NCBI GenBank assembly: GCA_015680685.1
Contig: MNCI01020454.1
Span: 345,448 to 409,447, forward strand
Direction of reading: 5' to 3'
From: Gnetum montanum
Taxonomy: Eukaryota; Streptophyta; Gnetopsida; Gnetales; Gnetaceae
DNA: 64,000 nt
Position 1 is the stretch's first letter. Every line of letters starts with the position of its first letter. This document shows positions 1 through 11,999 of the stretch, piece after piece. The notes below the pieces were generated by a model. That model saw only the letters and a list, made by a program, of their open reading frames with translations, did no database searches and was not told the origin of the DNA. A program made the translations under genes and the position numbers.

Positions 1-393
1 AGAATTTTATACAGAAAGGACTTCAGAGAGGTTTTGTTGGAATGTGTTCATAATGATTAAATTAGTCCTATTCTAGAAAAATTTCATGATCATTCTAATT
101 TATTTTATGAGTCCACCATGCAACATATACTCTGCTATGATTTTTATTTTCCTAGTATGTACCAGGATATTAGTTCAAAAATTCAACAAGGTTATAAATG
201 TCAGATTCATGGACTGAAGATCAAAAAGTCTAGAGCTCCCTTAAAATTGGTAATTATGGATAGACCATTTTAGGAATGGGGCCTAGATTTTATTGGCTCA
301 ATTACACCTTCAATATCTTAGCATAAGTTTCTTCTCATGGCTACCAATTATTTTACTAAGTGATCAGAAGCAAAAGCCCTAAGAAATTGTTCA
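1..393 (+). pseudogene. Ty3/gypsy integrase fragment, N-terminal part
   Basis: Translated with a few stops, this reads as the zinc-binding region and the start of the catalytic core of a Ty3/gypsy integrase. A His-containing stretch is followed by a YKCQIHG remnant of the CxxCQ-H-G knuckle, then WGLDFIGSITPS near 279-314, which holds the first catalytic Asp, and then a MATNYFTK-like segment. Integrase joins element cDNA to the chromosome. The reading stops at 393, next to the target duplication of the element at 399-9544, and resumes at 9550. The first knuckle Cys is lost and stops are present, so it is dead. RT and protease would lie left of the window. Confidence 0.8.
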
Positions 394-398
394 GCATT
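394..398. repeat. Target site duplication gcatt (left copy)
   Basis: The five bases gcatt directly precede the TG start of the left LTR at 399 and recur at 9545-9549 directly after the CA end of the right LTR. They show that one insertion split the integrase. Confidence 0.85.
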
Positions 399-1231
399 TG
401 ATTAGCGACAGGGTACCCCTACATCCAACCATATGAATCATAAGTGTTCATTCATGATCCAGTCAAATTCCATGGATGTGACTAGTTGCACATCTAAATC
501 GTTATGTTTTTATCGTAGTTCATTATCTTCCCACTTGGACTAGTGGTAGCTTTGTCACGTATGGTTTAGTCCAAAGTGAGGCATATGATTGATGTTATCA
601 AATCCTATGTTGCTCCTAATGACAATAAATAGAGAAATTAATTAAGCTAATGACTAATGCAAAGTAAAATCTAAACTAGCCTGTATGCGATTAGCATCTA
701 TTCCTAATCATCTGTACACACCTTGGACTTTGTGTAACTACTACTAGGTTACCAAGTAATTACACTTAAGTGCTCATGATTAGGCATACTCATCCCACTT
801 AATGATAGAAATTGTAAAGAGTAGTAAATGGAAAAATTAGCTAAGGAAATAAGAAAAAATAAATAGTTAAAAGCAATAATAAATCTAAGTGGATGCTTTA
901 ATGATGGAAGTAATCTCAATCTCTATTTTTGGTCATGTAAAGTGTCCAAGTACATCACACTTGAATAATAATATTGTATAATCACAAACATCACACTAGG
1001 GGCATGCATTAGGAATAAGAGAACTTGGAATCACAAAGTTATGAAAAACTATCTAAAATCTAACAAAACTATATCCTCATCATGCAAACAAGTGTTGTAT
1101 TTATAGGCTAGCATGAAGGAGATGATATCGAATATCCGACATCATTTCTTAGTACCTAATATCATGTATCAGATATTGGAGCCTTAATATTGGGTATCTA
1201 ATATCAAGGCTAACATAATCATGATTCATCA
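399..1231 (-). repeat. 3' LTR of the minus-strand element (left LTR)
   Basis: It begins TG and ends CA and is clearly homologous along its length to 8715-9544, with scattered differences that are mostly transitions. A TATA-like box (cctataaata, minus strand) lies near 1099-1108, as expected for an LTR promoter read leftward. Confidence 0.85.
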
Positions 1232-1240
1232 TACCCCCAT
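1232..1240 (-). promoter_or_regulatory. Polypurine tract
   Basis: On the minus strand atgggggta sits directly against the TG start of the LTR, where the plus-strand primer of reverse transcription is expected. It is short, so support comes mainly from position. Confidence 0.55.
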
Positions 1241-1399
1241 GGCTAAATAAAAATTCATCCTCAAGTTAAACAAAATGGGGAACAAGTTCTTTACAAAACG
1301 TTGGGAAGGTATGGGATTATTGACTAACTTAAACAAACAAACAAATGAACTCTTACATATCATAGTGGTTTTTTAAAAAATATTGGACACATCATTATA

Positions 1400-3940
1400 A
1401 AAGAAAATTGGGAAGCTCATGTAGCTCCCAAAGGTGGTGGCTCCTTCATCGATCACTTCCCTTTGTCACCAAGCTTCTAAAATTTGTAACAATTGAGGAG
1501 AGCCTACATCTTCTCTTTTTTTTCCTTGGATCATGTACCATCTAGGCTGCTAAGCCAATTTTTTCTTATGCTAGTACATTCCAAGGACATGGAAGTTGTG
1601 GAAACATTTTTTTTGACCTTCACATACTAGGCTGCAAACTATCGTTGTTTCTCTTCAAAGATCATAGCCTTTTCTTTCAACTCATGATAATCTATCAATC
1701 ACTTGGCCAAGTCTAAAGCAACATCCTTCTATCCATGGTAGAGAGCTTTAACCACCTCAAGTTCTAAGTTTTCTATGTGAAGTTTCTACAAAGTGACTTT
1801 TCTATCCACAAACTCTTTCTAGTATAATGCATAGGTGGTTGCTACCTGTTTCTCTAGCTCACTTCTAGGCCAATGTGCTGTTAACATGGAAAGGTTGGTA
1901 TATCTGAGGTTAGCCAATGCCATGTATTATTTAAAATCTTTGATCTATGAATCTTTATTCTTCACTTTCATCTAGTGGACCAATGCATAATTATCTAGAA
2001 TTGACTACCAATCAGGATTCTATGTTGTCATGGACCCAATGTGGGCTTTAGCCATCTAGATTTCTTTCTTGTTTATTTGTTTGTACATTCCTACCTAGTC
2101 CTAGAAGTGTTTTTTCAACCTCTCATGCTTTTTGGCCTCATTCTACCACATACTTATTTCGATTATAGACTTCTATTAAATGGTGCAAACCGCTTCCATC
2201 AAGAGGGTTTTATTTCCCTTGCCAATTTGCTAATATCTTGCTTAACCCTCATTAGTTATTCTTTCAACTAATGGTCACTATCTTCCAAAACATTCTTTTT
2301 TTCTATGATGGCTAACCTTAAATTTTTGGCAACAAGTTATTTATTCTCTTCTTGGGTAGTAGTCAGTGCCTTCTTATGAGCATAATTTTGTGCTTCTACA
2401 ACGAAGGCATTCCAGACCACCTTCTCCTTTTCCTACTCAATGGCTTTATTCTCTTCAAGAAATTTTTCTAGTAGCTATGTTCTAAATTAATCTAGTTGGT
2501 CAAGCATGAAAAATTGGTTAAGATCCCATCTTTTACCTCTCAAGGCATCCAGCTCTTGTTGCAAATGTTGCACTTCTACTTCTGTGTGTTCTACCCTAAC
2601 CTCAACCATGATCACCTTTCCTTAAGTAGCGATGATGTCTAATTATCTTGTAGTGACATCATTAGGATGTCGAATAGAGTGGTCATTACTTATCCTATCT
2701 ACAATAATTAATCTAACACATCCTCATGATCTACAGGATTCATCAAAGTCTCAGTGAACATTTGCATGTCTTTGGTCTTAGTCAAACTAACTAGAGGCAT
2801 AAAATACACATTGAAAGATTCTTTAATGTGATATATTATCACCTCTACTGTGCCCACCACATCTTAATGTTGCATGACCATTACTGTGGCATCTTCTCCT
2901 ATTTCAAGAATCACTTAGAAGGATGCAACATTACTAGAGATTTGTTGCAACCACTAGGATTCTCCTCTTTATTGCAATGAGATCTACCCCCTTGTTGGAT
3001 TTGCCAAAATAATAGGCTGCACGGTGTTGTCAAGGACTCTAAAGAGGTTAAATTTCTCTCTGCTTCCCAAACTAAGTGTTTTAGCAATTTTCTGCAAATG
3101 GTTCATTGTCGACTTGTAGTCTTGTGGTGGAAGTGGTGGAACTTGTGTTTTGTTAAATTGTTCAAGCTTCTTTTCTACTTCCTTTTCTGGTTCTACTTCC
3201 TTCTTTGATTCTGGTTCCTCACCAAGGCCTTTCTTTGGTGCTACCAATTTAAGCAATTTAGCAAAGGAAGCATTTTGAGCCTTCCTAGGTACATTGTTTG
3301 TGTAACCCAAGATTCTAGTACACTTACATAGCTTCTGAATTAGGCAAGAGAATGGAAGTGTAGGCTTCCCTACCTTCTTTCCTTCAAATTACCTTTGATA
3401 TTCTGTACAATACAACTAGGGAAGGTTGGCCATGTATTTTTCCATTATTATTGTGGTTCCCTTGGCTATATATGTTGAAATTCAGTTGAGCCCTTTGGTG
3501 GGAAAGAGATGATATGTGCCTATCTTGAAATAGGTCCTCTCTTCCAAAGTTAATTCATTATATGTTTTGTCATCCTTGACATATGCCCACCTCAACCACA
3601 TTTTTCTAGTGTCGGTGTTAGATCTCGTGGACAAATGGGCTAACTTAGCCCCTTCATTTGGCAAATTAAGAGCTTCAATGATTTCTTTGATTAAGAACAA
3701 CACATTGAATTTGCAAATTTTGATAGTGGTACCTTCATCTTTGTTGTGCTAAAATTGGTATGTTTTACCAAGACACCACTCACAACTATTTGAAGTTGCA
3801 TCCAAACTACCTTTGCAACAAACTCCATAAATGGTCCAAAGTTCATCTCCACAATAACCATGGTCAACATGGATTTTTCTTGAATGGCTTCAAGGCATTG
3901 TAGGGACAATGTGAGGCATTGTAGGGCAATGTGAGGCATT
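1400..3940 (-). pseudogene. Extra ORF region of the 399-9544 element, coiled-coil protein remnant
   Basis: Open pieces at 3691-3939, 3482-3703 and 2984-3310, plus further fragments down to about 1400, read in the same direction as gag. The 3482-3703 part holds a stretch with LPNEGAKLAHL and KMWLRWAYVKDDKTYNEL. The 2984-3310 part is highly charged (KKEVEPEKEVEKKLEQF). Downstream pieces (about 2200-2650) are rich in Leu, Glu and Lys, as in a coiled coil. Length, position and style recall the plant transposon ORFs found in Athila-type elements, but I cannot assign a family. Many stops and frame breaks make it non-functional. It is not gag, protease, RT or integrase. Confidence 0.45.
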
Positions 3941-6089
3941 TTCCCTACACAGCGGCTTATTTCTCTATAGCCTCTCCTTGGACTAACTATCCTATGATAG
4001 GAGCCTCTTCATGGATGCTAAAGAATTGGTCTTCTTTCTTCTTATGCTTTGCATGCTCACCCTCTTAGCCTTTGCCACCCCTTGGGTATTTGGCTACTTC
4101 CTGCAAAGGTCCTACTTGAGCTCCTCTTTTTGGGACCATTTGCAATCAATCAAGGATCATATGTTACTAAGGTGTTGTTATTCATCTTTAATAGGTTTAT
4201 ACCTTAGTCATGACCTTAGTTCCATTAAGTTCTATGGTTCATATGATTATAGAGTTAGAAAAATTCTCAAAAAAATGCCCAAAAAGTATTTATCTTGTTT
4301 ATGACCCTTTGTAGTTAGTTACCTTTTACTTATGTATGGCATATTATGTAGGTTATGGTCCTTTGAAATAAAATATTAAGGCTTCTGACATTAATATGAT
4401 TGATTTTTCATTATAACCCTTGAGGTTTGAAACCTTTGTACCCTTGTAATACCCTCTGAGTGATAGAAAATTTTAAAAACTTTATGTGAGTTCTCCATGC
4501 AAGCACCCCTCATCACTATCTTGAACACTCTGAGTTCAAATAGGTTCAAATAGCATAAAAATCAGAGTTCTAAAGAGTCAAATATCACAAGTAGAAGTTG
4601 CTTGCACAAACCTCTAATTTACGAGAGAAAATTTGAAAAACTCCCCTAGCTACAAATGATGAGGATGAAGTTTGTATACCATGGGGATCATATATATAGG
4701 TTTTTTAAGACTCGATATCAAGTATCTGACATTGAGGCTAACCTAATATTGGGGTCCAAGAATATGCATTAAATGGAGTAATTGAGCATGAAAAAAAAAA
4801 ACTCTATGATTGGTTGGAAGGTATAAGGTTACTTCCATAGTTTTGAGGTAAGTAGGAAATTAGATGAAGGCACCTGGAAGTGGTAGAAGATGGAGTCATC
4901 AACTTTTAAAGCTTTGGAAGATGTAAGAAAAGGGGTATTATACCAATGTTGTAGAATGGATCAATGACTTGATAAGGGAAAACATAAAATTTAATAGTTA
5001 TGCATTTGGAGGGTTAAGAATGATGTGTTTTTCTCAAGCAAGGACAAGTTACAACTACTACATAAGTGGGTCCTCCCCAAAGCAGGCTCCATCCCATGAT
5101 GCCCTGTAACCACACCTAAAAATTTCCATAGGCACTAAATGGGTTGCATGTAATGCATACCTATGAAACAAAAACACATGTTAAAACCACTAATTTGAGG
5201 AAAAATTTCTATGTTACACAAAACCACAAGTTAGGATCATATGAACAGCAAGATGAGATGGACTATAGAAAGGATTACAGAAAGTGGGATATGAGGTGTC
5301 TTACGATAAGCACAATGAATCCTTGTGTATTATTAATGGTTAAATAACCATTAGCCTTCTTTCCAATATTCAAACCAAGTCCAAACCTCATTTCAGTGAC
5401 ATCGCATCATTTCATCACTTCTATTGACAACCATAAGACTACCAAAGTTCCAAGGAGTAACATCACTTGGCATTTTGTCCAAGGGAGGAGTTTATTGATG
5501 GTACTATGTGGGTTTTTTTTCTTTTGGTCTAAAAAGCTATCAACCTTTAGGCATGGGTACATGTCTTCCTAGTGGGAACCTCAAAAATTTATTCTATCTT
5601 TTTAGTTTACTCTTACTTATATTTTTCATTAGATCTAAAAGGATATAATGAGAACCTTAGCAACATGGTAGAACATATAGAAGTGGCCAAAGAGAATCCA
5701 CAAATCCCCTTGATGTCACACCCTTCACATTCACCCTTGGTTCTTCACTTTTCAGTCTAGGAAAAATGATTATGAATTTATTTTGAGTCTTGGAAATGGA
5801 AAAAGAATATCATTGTAACCATGGTAAGAACCTATTATTAATGGAATGGATGGATGGATGACATGGCTCACTATTCAAATAATCAATCCCTTATGACTTG
5901 AAAACATAGATAAAACCTCATCTCAATGGGCTACATGATCACTTTATTTATAAGTGAGACTACTAAAAAAGAAAATGAAAACAAAATGTGGAAAAAGTTG
6001 AAAGGAATAGAAAAAATTGTATTAAGAAATAAGAAAATTACAAAAAAATTGTAAAACAAAAAGATGAAAAACATTTATTAATTTTGGAG
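3941..6089. other. Internal non-coding sequence of the 399-9544 element
   Basis: No conserved retroelement motif was found on either strand. Open stretches such as 4011-4304 (+) and 5572-5760 (+) look like chance ORFs, being short and antisense to the element. Poly-A and GA-rich patches occur near 4790-4800 and 5960-6060. Confidence 0.5.
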
Positions 6090-8586
6090 GTTAGAATGAG
6101 GGGTTTTCCCCATGACTAAATAGTTGGCTATGGCAATAATTAATAAGTGGATAGGTAGGTTTCATGTATGTATAAAACATTGTTAACCTTTCATGTTTGA
6201 ACCATTGGATGTCTCTTGGTTTAGTGGCAGCTACATAGATAGGTTGTTGTTCACACACTTGGTTGTCAAATGTCTGGTGGATCAAGGTAAAAGATATGTT
6301 AACATTGCAAGTGTCTAGACCATGATTGCACCCTTGATAAGAATATGGTATGCATACATTCGTTTGTCTCCCCACACTGTTAGATTCATTACTTTGGTTT
6401 GGGATTAGAGTAACAATGGATGGTGGACTTTGTGTAAGATCATAGGATGTGGTGGTGAAAAGGGAGGTGTTGCACCAAATTAGCATTACTCTAGTTCAAA
6501 GGATGTAGTCAGTGTATGAGTGTTTTGCTTCTGACTACAACCCTTTCTAAAGAAAGGATGTTTCCAAGTTTTTGGTGGGAACTTGCTAGTATCAGTATTT
6601 CTATGCACATTTGCAACACAAGTGGCATTCATCGGTTGATAGTGTGGTGTCAAATGTTCCTATGTCATCGGTGGTGACATGTGGTGAGGTGGAGTATGAG
6701 AATATCAAGGGTAGGATGGATGATAAGAGGCATGAGGTGGTGATCCCTTAGGAGATGTCATGAGTGGATGGTACTCAGGATAGTGATAGTGGCAATTTGA
6801 AGTAGAGGACATAGAACTAGTTGGAGAAATAGGGTGTTGAACATAATAACCATGTGATTTTGGTTTATAGGAAGGATAGGGCTGGTTTGGTAGTGGCCTC
6901 CCCCATGACTGTGGTTTTTTCCACTTTAGTTGATGATAGTGTTGAGGTTGGCAATAAGTCCCTCTCAGATAGTACAACTGGTTGTGGAACTATCTATGAT
7001 TACCTTGTGGCAGAGGAAATCTCTGAGGCATGTGCTTCTATACAAACTTTAGATTTAATGCACCCACCCAATACTCACGTAGATGAAACAAGACCAGGAA
7101 ATGGCCCTTTGGATGATCATATATGTAGATGTCACATCTATTATCTTCATTTATGGTTGAGTCTATAATGTCACTTTCTTCAACCATTTTCCCTATTTAC
7201 TAATAAGTGTTCCTAGCTATCTCTTGGTTCTACCTCCTTTGTTTATTGTGATTGCCTAGTTTTTTTTGCATGACCTTCTCCTCAACAATTTCTACCAAAG
7301 TTGTAAATTTTTTTGTATACCCATTCTAACATCCTATTAAATTTTTCTTCAAGTTCATCGATAGACAAGGTTTGCTGCAAAATCACCTTGATGAGAGTGG
7401 CCTATTTCTCCTTACCATAGATATGGACCTCCTTCTTTTAAAGAGTTGGGTCTTAGTTATATTTCTCAACATTCTCCCATTTGCATATCTTTCCTTCTTC
7501 TTTTGCCACATGCTTGATTAGATCTTATATTTGATGTGTTCATAGCTCATATAATTGACCTGGGGCATACATCCCAAGGGTCTCTTTTGTTTCATTATGA
7601 AGCCCATCTATGATGTGGAAGAGTTGCCTTTCCTCAGAGAAACCATGGCCCGGGCATCTATTCAATAGGGAATAATATCTATCTAATGCCATGTCCAAGT
7701 GTTCATGTTATTCTTGCTTCCATCCTTGGATCTATCTCCTCATGTTGAACATCCTCGCATAGGTTTGATATTTCGCATTAAAGAGTTCCAACATTGTGGG
7801 CCACCGTTGGATTGAATTTGGTTTCAACAATCTATGCCACACTTGAGCTCTATTAATTAGTATCCTAGGAAAGAGCTTAAGCTTTTACCACCCACTTTCA
7901 ATGTTGTAGAAATCACAAGCATCATGGAAGGCTTGTACATGGTGTTGCAAATCTAAATCATAGCCTCCTGCAAATTTAGAAATATTATTCATATCAAGCC
8001 TAGGTAGGTGACTCTCTTTACAATGCCTATGGGATACCTTAACTACCTCTATAATCTACATTAGGCTTTTAGTGGCCAACAAGGGTTCATCATCATTAGA
8101 TAAGTTGTGAAGGAAATTTCAATTTCTATTCATTTGATCATGACAATGCTATCTATATTCATGTTGATGTCTTTGACTCTTTCCATGGGTTCGATTTCTA
8201 TTTTTATTCTAGTCCTTTAGTGGAGCTTTATCCCCATACCTACATTCATCTTCATTAGAACTAGATGTTAAAGGGGAAGAGGAAGATGAGGAACTGGAAG
8301 GATTGCCATGGCTTCTATGGTATTTCCTATGGTCCCTTGATTTATCCTTTCTAGATTTTGAGGAGGTCTTAGGCCTTGGGCCCTCCCTTAGTCTAGGACT
8401 TACTTCCTCTCCTCTAAGGTTGTGTATCTTAGGTGAATGTAGTCCATGATTGTCATCGGGGTGGTCATGAACATATGAAACCCGTGCATGAGGTTGGTCA
8501 CTCCAACTTTCTTCATATATCTCATTATTTCTCCAATGAATGCTTTCACTATATAATGCTTTATCACTTCCTTGTGAAAGAGACAT
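6090..8586 (-). pseudogene. Gag of the 399-9544 element
   Basis: The N-terminus (8209-8586) is hydrophilic with an RPKTSSKSRKDKSRDHRKYH basic patch and a poly-Ser run. Near 7790-7960 the minus strand reads HDACDFYNIESGW, followed by a Phe-Pro/Arg-Ile-Leu segment and an Ala-Gln-Val-Trp-His-Arg-Leu-Leu segment, the pattern of a plant Ty3/gypsy gag capsid domain. The C-terminal part (6705-6977 and 6091-6486) is rich in Pro, Tyr, His and Ser. Gag would form the particle that packages element RNA. It is broken by several stops. No clear CCHC knuckle was seen. Confidence 0.6.
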
Positions 8587-8686
8587 TGTTTCTAATGAAT
8601 GATGTGTGTGATTTAATAATTTTTGAAAGATATATCATTAATGCATTTATAGTAATTGTGTATAATATAACTAATCTAGATAACTA

Positions 8687-8713
8687 GCATCATCCCCAAC
8701 AATAGCATCAACG
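8687..8713 (-). promoter_or_regulatory. Primer binding site, tRNA-Asp-like, decayed
   Basis: On the minus strand, just inside the LTR, the sequence reads tgatgctattgttgggga. This matches the common plant Ty3/gypsy primer site TGGCGCCGTTGCCGGGGA if a few C-to-T and G-to-A changes are allowed. Position fits minus-strand priming. Confidence 0.6.
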
Positions 8714-8714
8714 A

Positions 8715-9544
8715 TGAGCAACGAGGTACCCCTTCACCCAACCATATAAATCATATGCGTTCATGCACAATCTGGTCAAATTCCATGGATGGGACTAGTT
8801 GTGCATCTAAATTGTTATGCTTTAATCATAGATCATTGTCCTCCCACTTGGACTAGTGGTAGCTTTTTCACATATGGTTTAGTCCAAATTGAGGCATATG
8901 ATTGATGTTGCCTACTCCTATGCTACCCCTAATGACAATAAAGAGAGGAATTAATTAAGCTAATGAACAATGGAAATTAAAATCTAAACTAGCCTATATG
9001 TGATGAGTATCCATTCCTAATCATCTACACACACCATGTACTTCATGTAACTACTGCTAGGTTACCAAGTAATTGCACTTAAATGCTCGTGATTAGACAT
9101 ACTCATCATGCCTAATGATAGGAATCGTAAAGAGCAATAAATGGAAACATTAGCTAAGGAAAAAAGAACAATTAAACAATTAAGCAATTAAAAGGAATAA
9201 TAAATCTAAGTGGATGCTACAAAGATGGAAATAATCTTCATCTTTATTTTCCATCATGTAACATGTCCAAGTATGTCACACTCAAATAAGAATTTCATAC
9301 AATAACAAACATCACACTATAGGCATGCACTAGGAATAACAAAACTTCAAATCACAAAGCTATGAAAAACTATCTAAAAAACTATATCCTAATTGTGCAC
9401 CCAAGTGTTGTATTTATAGGCTATCATTGAGGAGATGATATCATATATCTAACATTGTTTCCCAAGGCCCAATATCATTTATCCAATATTGAAGCCTTAA
9501 TATTGGGTATCTGATATCAGGGCTGACATAATCATGACTCATCA
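8715..9544 (-). repeat. 5' LTR of the minus-strand element (right LTR)
   Basis: Direct repeat of 399-1231, with the same TG start and CA end. The minus-strand TATA-like box lies near 9412-9420. Confidence 0.85.
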
Positions 9545-9549
9545 GCATT
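9545..9549. repeat. Target site duplication gcatt (right copy)
   Basis: It matches 394-398 exactly. The interrupted integrase reading resumes straight after it. Confidence 0.85.
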
Positions 9550-10275
9550 GGATGTGATTAAGTTCCTAGAAGATCAAATTCTAAGTTGCTTTGTTATGCC
9601 TGAAGTATTGGTGTCTTATAATGGATCTACTTTTCAATATGAGGAATTTATAACATGACCATTGAAGAAATCCATTGTTCTATTTTGTTAGTGTATTTAT
9701 TATCCTAAAGGGAATGTCTTAGCTGAATCTACAAATAAAAAGCTTATTCCCTACATCAAAAAATCAATAGAGGGAAACCCAAGGAATTGGATCAATTATT
9801 TTCAATCCATGTTATAGACTAACCATATTAGTTTTAAAGAGGCTATTGGGACATTAGCTTATAATTTGATTTGTGTCTTGCTTACAAGAGTTACAAATAA
9901 AATTTTAGCTTAGCCTCTAATTTTGTACAAAGGTATAATAAAAAAACATATAAAGATAGAAATTTTATGACCTTGCTTATTAGAAGGAAAGCCAAAATGG
10001 ATAGAGCTAAGGATAATCTATTAGAAAAATTTTCTCTTATTAAAATATGGTTTGATAGAAAGGCCATAAAATAACTTTTAAAGCTAGAAATCTAGTGTTA
10101 TAATGGAATATGAAGAAACCTAATAAATTTTCAATAAAATGATTAGGTCCACTTCAGATCAAGAAATAATCATCAAAAGACACATACAAGTTTTCCACCT
10201 TAAGTAGAATGGAACTACAACATCCATATAATGTTTTACATATAAAACATTACTTTGGGAAACCACCCATAATTT
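9550..10275 (+). pseudogene. Ty3/gypsy integrase fragment, C-terminal part
   Basis: This continues the integrase from 393. It reads VIKFLEDQILSCFVMPEVLV, then an SYNGSTFQ segment (second catalytic region, Asp replaced by Tyr-Asn), YYPKGNVLAESTNKK (the third region, E retained) and an EAIGTLAYNL segment. The C-terminal domain runs to a NVLHIKHYFGKPP end near 10265. Several stops and one lost catalytic residue make it inactive. Together with 1-393 it is the oldest layer at this end. Confidence 0.8.
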
Positions 10276-10533
10276 AATATATATATATATATATACATGT
10301 ATATAATAATATAATATAATAATTACATTAGTAATATTATGTATACATGGTAGTTAGAGATAAAAAATATATATAGGCTCTTATATATATATGCTTAATA
10401 GTAATATATATAATAAATAATAGTTATATGCAAACTTGTATAAGAACAATGTTTCATCATAATATGTGTGTATATCATATACCTATATTAAGATATGTAT
10501 ATTTTATATAATAAAATATATATATACATAATA
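10276..10533. repeat. AT-rich low-complexity sequence with (TA)n runs
   Basis: It contains runs such as atatatatatatatata near 10281-10297 and further TA-rich stretches. No coding or RNA feature seen. Confidence 0.7.
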
Positions 10534-10880
10534 GTGTTAGTTTAAATATTAAATTTAAAGTGTTAGTTTACATATTAAATTTAAATTATCTCAAGTAATC
10601 ATTACGTAAGTGAGAGTGATGGTTAGATAACCACATGATGGAAAATTAATTTAAATAACCACATAGTGGAATTTGAATTAGCCAACTATATGGTAATGTA
10701 AATTAAATAAGTCTTGGTTAAGTGAAAAAGTTGGTTATTAAAATGAGTGGGAATTTCAAGTTTTTCTTACACTATATAAAGAGTTGTAGTTGGCTTAGAA
10801 ACACAACATCTTTCAATTTAGTACTTGAGAAATAAAGACAAGTGAAGTATTTAACTTGAGATAGAAAGTTAGCTTAAGAG
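10534..10880 (+). promoter_or_regulatory. Possible LTR U3/R with TATA box
   Basis: It starts tgttag, typical of a plant LTR start, and includes a near-exact 25-bp tandem duplication (tgttagttta...attaaatttaaa). A TATA box (actatataaag) lies at 10771-10781 and an AATAAA at about 10834. It could be the 3' LTR of the integrase element just upstream. No partner LTR is visible in the window and no polypurine tract was seen, so this is tentative. Confidence 0.3.
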
Positions 10881-11370
10881 AGATGGTAGCAAAAAGGCTT
10901 TTTATCCCATATGTAATAGGATGCTACCCAAAGCATGTGATGAGAGCCTATTGTAAGGCCACCATCCATGGAGCATCTAGTAAAACTCATTTCTTCCTTT
11001 GGCTTTTGCTTGAGTTTAGTTTTCTCACTAGTAGATGCTCCATCCATTCGAATGTTTGGAGTAGCTTTCACCAATGAATCACTAAAGCTAAACATCAAGG
11101 AGATTCCAATCAAGATGATTCTTGGTGAGAGGCTTTCATGTCACAAGATACAGAAGAAACTAGGTATGAAAAACCTGAAAATCAAAGTAAGAAAGAAACA
11201 AAGATAGTTGTTGGAAACAATGGTGAAGTAGACCTAGTTGAAGGTTCAACTAGGCAAGAAGAAGGAAGAAGAGCTTTCATCACCATGGACATAGAATATG
11301 AAAGGGTTAACAACATGAGGATTTCTAATAGGATTGCCTTAACTATTCTCTTTCCACCTATAGAATAGGT
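10881..11370 (+). other. Unrecognised short overlapping ORFs
   Basis: Downstream of the TATA box, open stretches run from 10883 to 11368 in different frames: 10883-11077, 10968-11207 and 11138-11368. The sequence is less AT-rich than its surroundings. I do not recognise any product. It could be the leader or transcribed part of an LTR, or a worn host-gene piece. Confidence 0.2.
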
Positions 11371-11751
11371 TGTATAAGACCGTTCGTATATATTTCTAGT
11401 TTTATAGGGGTGAGGTTTTTATACCATCAAATATTAAGTTTGATGGAAATTTTTCTCAAAAAATATTTTTGGATTTTGTAAAAATATTTAATAAATTCCT
11501 GTTTTGGTGATGTTTAGGTTGCCATGTTTTAGCAAATCATCTTAAATATCCTAATTCTTTAAGGAATTTAATTTGGAGGGATAAGAAGTGTTGTCACATT
11601 GGACCATTTGATGAAGCAGCCTTTATAAAATAATGCTAAGACCTTATTAATGTGAAAGTCAAATTTCCCAATCTAACATTTTATTATTAATAGTGGAAAT
11701 TATGATTATAATATCAATGATTGTTGAAGGTAAATTAATGATGAAACAATA

Positions 11752-11990
11752 TTGAAAAATAATCTAAATGGCATCATTTCCACAAAGATTGTTGGCCTAA
11801 TGCAATTGCAAAACTTACATTTCTATAATAACCAATTAAAATGAAATATTCTAGAGGGAAAAATCACCTTGGAAATTGGAAAATTTTTCAAAGCTTGTTT
11901 TATAGTATTCTACAGCATATCATAGTAGTTGTTGTGTTTTAGAGAAATTTGGCAATTTGAAGCACTTATATTTATTAACCCTATATTCAA
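11752..11990 (+). pseudogene. Leucine-rich-repeat-like gene scrap
   Basis: One frame reads LKNNLNGIIS, then a GLMQLQNLHFYNNQL segment, then a stop and GKITLEIGKF. This fits the plant extracellular LRR consensus LxxLxLxxNxLxGxIPxxIG over about two repeats. Such repeats form the ligand-binding part of receptor-like kinases and proteins. The following bases keep a weak resemblance to about 11990. Only a scrap is present, with stops. It may have been captured by a mobile element. Chance similarity cannot be excluded. Confidence 0.35.
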
Positions 11991-11999
11991 TGGCAAAAG

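Larger units (their letters stand above)
399..9544 (-). mobile_element. LTR retrotransposon without pol (gag plus extra ORF), minus strand
   Basis: Two direct LTRs of about 830 bp (399-1231 and 8715-9544), a 5-bp target duplication, a primer-binding-site-like sequence inside the right LTR and a purine tract inside the left LTR define a complete element read on the minus strand. Gag lies next to the right LTR, and a second degenerate ORF region lies at about 1400-3940. I found no RT, RNase H or integrase motifs between them. It is therefore probably non-autonomous and was mobilised by a related element. Ty3/gypsy affiliation rests on the gag domain and the primer site. It is inserted in an older gypsy integrase. 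Confidence 0.85.

Noticed and set aside
4011-4304. 97-codon plus-strand ORF with a hydrophobic N-terminus that could be a signal peptide
   Set aside because: It is antisense to the surrounding element and short, has no homologous motif, and its AT-rich composition makes hydrophobic chance ORFs likely.
10281-10297. (TA)n run as a possible AT-rich replication origin or matrix attachment site
   Set aside because: Simple dinucleotide repeats are common in plant intergenic DNA and nothing else supports such a role.
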